A DNA stretch of 7,021 nucleotides, taken from contig CAIOHJ010000154.1 in the NCBI GenBank assembly GCA_903858085.1, forward strand, positions 1 to 7,021. The letters run 5' to 3'. Under the pieces are notes generated by a model that saw nothing but the letters and a program-made list of their open reading frames with translations, did not search any database and had not been told where the DNA came from. How positions within the stretch are numbered: the first letter of the stretch is position 1; each line of letters opens with the position of its first letter. Below, piece after piece: positions 5,450-7,021 of this stretch. A program made the position numbers and the translations under genes. The DNA comes from an uncultured Chloroflexota bacterium (GTDB taxonomy: Bacteria; Chloroflexota; Anaerolineae; Caldilineales; Caldilineaceae).

Positions 5450-7021
5450 CTAGGGTTTGTCGGCCGCTGCCAGTTTGGCCTTTTCTTCTGCTACCAGCAG
5501 GCGGCGCAGAACCTTGCCGACCTGGGTTTTGGGCAGCTCGGTTCGGAATTCGACCTGGGCGGGGATTTTGTAGGGGGCAAGTTTTTCCTTACAAAATGTG
5601 CGCAGCTCTTCGACAGTGGCGCTCTGCCCCTGTTTGAGGACGACAAAGGCTTTGACAGTCTCGCCTCGCCTGGCGTCGGGGACGCCGATGACCGCTGCCT
5701 CCATGACTTTGGGGTGCATAAAGAGGACCTCTTCCACCTCGCGCGGCACGATGTTGAGCCCGCTGGCGATGATCAGATCTTTTTTGCGGTCGACAATGTA
5801 AAAGTAGCCTTCTTCGTCCATCCGGCCGATGTCGCCTGTATGCAGCCAGCCGTCGGCGTCGACGGTGCGGGCGCTCTCTTCGGGGTTGTTGTAGTACCCC
5901 TTCATGACCTGTGGGCCCCGCACGACCACTTCGCCCTCTTCGCCGGCGGCCAGGAAGCGGTAGTGGCCGCTGACGTCGGGTTCAAGCGCAACGATGGCGA
6001 CCTCGGTGCTGGAGAGTGGTATCCCGATCGAGCCAAATTTGACCCGCCCCATGATCGGGTTGGCGGTCGCCACCGGAGAACACTCGGACATGCCAAAGCC
6101 TTCGACCAGCCGCCCACCGGTGAGCTTGTCAAATTTCTGGGCCACCTCGACCGGAAGCGCCGAACCACCGCTGAGGCAGGCCTTGATTGAACGCAGGTCG
6201 TAGTCAGCCACACGCGGGTGGTTGATGATGGCAATGTACATGGCCGGCACACCCGGGTAGAGGGTAATTTTCTCGTGGGCGAGCACGTTGAGGATGTGGT
6301 TGGTATCGCGCGGGTCAGCGACGATGACGATTTCTGCACCGACAGAGACCCCAAAGAGCATGCCGACCGTCATTCCATAGACGTGGAATGCGGGCAGCGC
6401 CAGCAGGACCTTTTCGTTGCCCGGAGAGACTGTGGTGAACCAGGCGTTCATCTGGACGGTGTTGGCGACCAGGTTGCGATGGGTCAGTTCAGCCGCTTTG
6501 GGGGTGCCGGTGGTGCCGCCGGTGAACTGAAAGACCGCTGTGTCGGCTGCCGGGTCAAAGTTGGTTGTGGGGGCAGCGGCCGGCGGGCGGGCCAGCAGAT
6601 CCTTGTAAAAGAGCAGCCCGTGTGCAGGCGGGACCGCCGCATAGAGGCCGCGGGCGGCCAGCTGTCGGTTGACCGTCCTGCGGAAGATCCCAGCGACATG
6701 GTCGGACACATCGGTCAGCAGGATCGTTTTGAGGGCAGTGTTGGGCTGGATCTCTTTGACCCGTGCGTAAAGACCGGAGAGGGTGACGATCGCTTCGGCG
6801 CCGCTCACCTGCATCAGCGGTTCGAGCTCGTGGGGCGGGTAGGTCGGGTTGGTGTTGACGACGATCGCGCCGGCTTTCAAAATGCCGAAGTAGACGACGA
6901 CCTGCTGCGGACAGTTGGGCAGCATGATGGCCACGCGTGCGCCTTTGCCGATGCCCTGCGCTGCCAGCGCCGCGGCAAATCGGCTGCTCAGCTCGTCCAG
7001 TTCTCGGTAGGTCAGCCTGGC
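5450..7021 (-). CDS. fadD: Long-chain fatty acid-CoA ligase, FadD-like (N-terminus outside window)
   Basis: An AMP-forming acyl-CoA synthetase that activates a fatty acid to acyl-AMP and then acyl-CoA. The visible 523 residues run open to the window edge and begin inside the N-terminal domain (ARLTYRELDEL), so the true start lies beyond 7021; the internal GTG at 6934 is not the start. ANL-superfamily motifs, numbered in this fragment: FTGGTTGTPK (166-175, phosphate-binding loop), GFGMSEC (308-314), WLHTGDIG (392-399), VDRKKDLIIASG (410-421, hinge), and PKTQVGK with the catalytic lysine at 503. All are intact. The FadD-type TGGTTG and LTHRN favour a long-chain substrate, but chain length cannot be read from sequence. 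Lys-Ala-Ala replaces the more common Lys-Gly-Ala/Val after the P-loop. It is convergent to tatC and a separate transcription unit; its promoter is not in the window. Confidence 0.92.
   Translation of the reverse strand, partial: ARLTYRELDELSSRFAAALAAQGIGKGARVAIMLPNCPQQVVVYFGILKAGAIVVNTNPTYPPHELEPLMQVSGAEAIVTLSGLYARVKEIQPNTALKTILLTDVSDHVAGIFRRTVNRQLAARGLYAAVPPAHGLLFYKDLLARPPAAAPTTNFDPAADTAVFQFTGGTTGTPKAAELTHRNLVANTVQMNAWFTTVSPGNEKVLLALPAFHVYGMTVGMLFGVSVGAEIVIVADPRDTNHILNVLAHEKITLYPGVPAMYIAIINHPRVADYDLRSIKACLSGGSALPVEVAQKFDKLTGGRLVEGFGMSECSPVATANPIMGRVKFGSIGIPLSSTEVAIVALEPDVSGHYRFLAAGEEGEVVVRGPQVMKGYYNNPEESARTVDADGWLHTGDIGRMDEEGYFYIVDRKKDLIIASGLNIVPREVEEVLFMHPKVMEAAVIGVPDARRGETVKAFVVLKQGQSATVEELRTFCKEKLAPYKIPAQVEFRTELPKTQVGKVLRRLLVAEEKAKLAAADKP

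Noticed and set aside
5447..6190. Plus-strand open frame of 247 codons opposite the acyl-CoA ligase
   Set aside because: It is a shadow of the ligase gene, whose motifs are complete on the minus strand.

Overview
This window is an ordinary bacterial chromosomal segment (roughly 60% GC by eye) with tightly packed housekeeping genes. The likely source is a member of the Chloroflexota. That is an inference from three things recalled about the families: a DivIVA/ATPase-b-like coiled-coil gene next to a DUF177 (YceD-type) gene and rpmF, followed by fabD-fabG-nusB; the look of the TatC C-terminal third (ITPTVDPVN followed by a hydrophobic run); and the Pro/Ala/Lys-rich tail on the TatB-like protein. 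No mobile element, CRISPR array, tRNA or rRNA is visible, and I see no evidence of horizontal transfer.

Layout, plus strand: a small coiled-coil protein (45-512); a near-consensus sigma70-type promoter (539-567) and a structured leader (589-647); a DUF177 protein (655-1248); ribosomal protein L32 (rpmF, 1288-1488); an intergenic region with a terminator-like hairpin (1547-1588); fabD (1616-2617); fabG (2651-3397); nusB (3399-3932); a TatB-like gene with a hexapeptide repeat (3935-4516); and tatC (4513-5304). A 16-bp stem that can terminate in both directions (5385-5420) separates this run from a convergent minus-strand long-chain acyl-CoA ligase (5450-7021), whose N-terminus lies beyond the window edge.

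How the genes work together: DUF177 and L32 belong to ribosome assembly and the large subunit. FabD and FabG load malonyl units onto ACP and reduce the resulting beta-ketoacyl-ACP in type II fatty acid synthesis. NusB supports rRNA transcription antitermination. TatB and TatC form the receptor part of the twin-arginine export system. The run therefore couples growth-rate functions (ribosome, membrane lipid, export) in one direction with very short gaps (1 nt fabG-nusB, 2 nt nusB-tatB, 4-nt overlap tatB-tatC). The opposing acyl-CoA ligase activates fatty acids and is a separate transcription unit.

The most interesting points are in the non-coding parts. The leader ahead of DUF177-rpmF can form a 10-bp hairpin that buries the whole Shine-Dalgarno sequence and has a mutually exclusive alternative pairing. 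A terminator-like hairpin lies between rpmF and fabD with no recognisable promoter after it. The tatB tail holds twelve perfect-length 18-nt repeats. I found no clearly new multi-gene system here; the leader is the best candidate for undescribed regulation.
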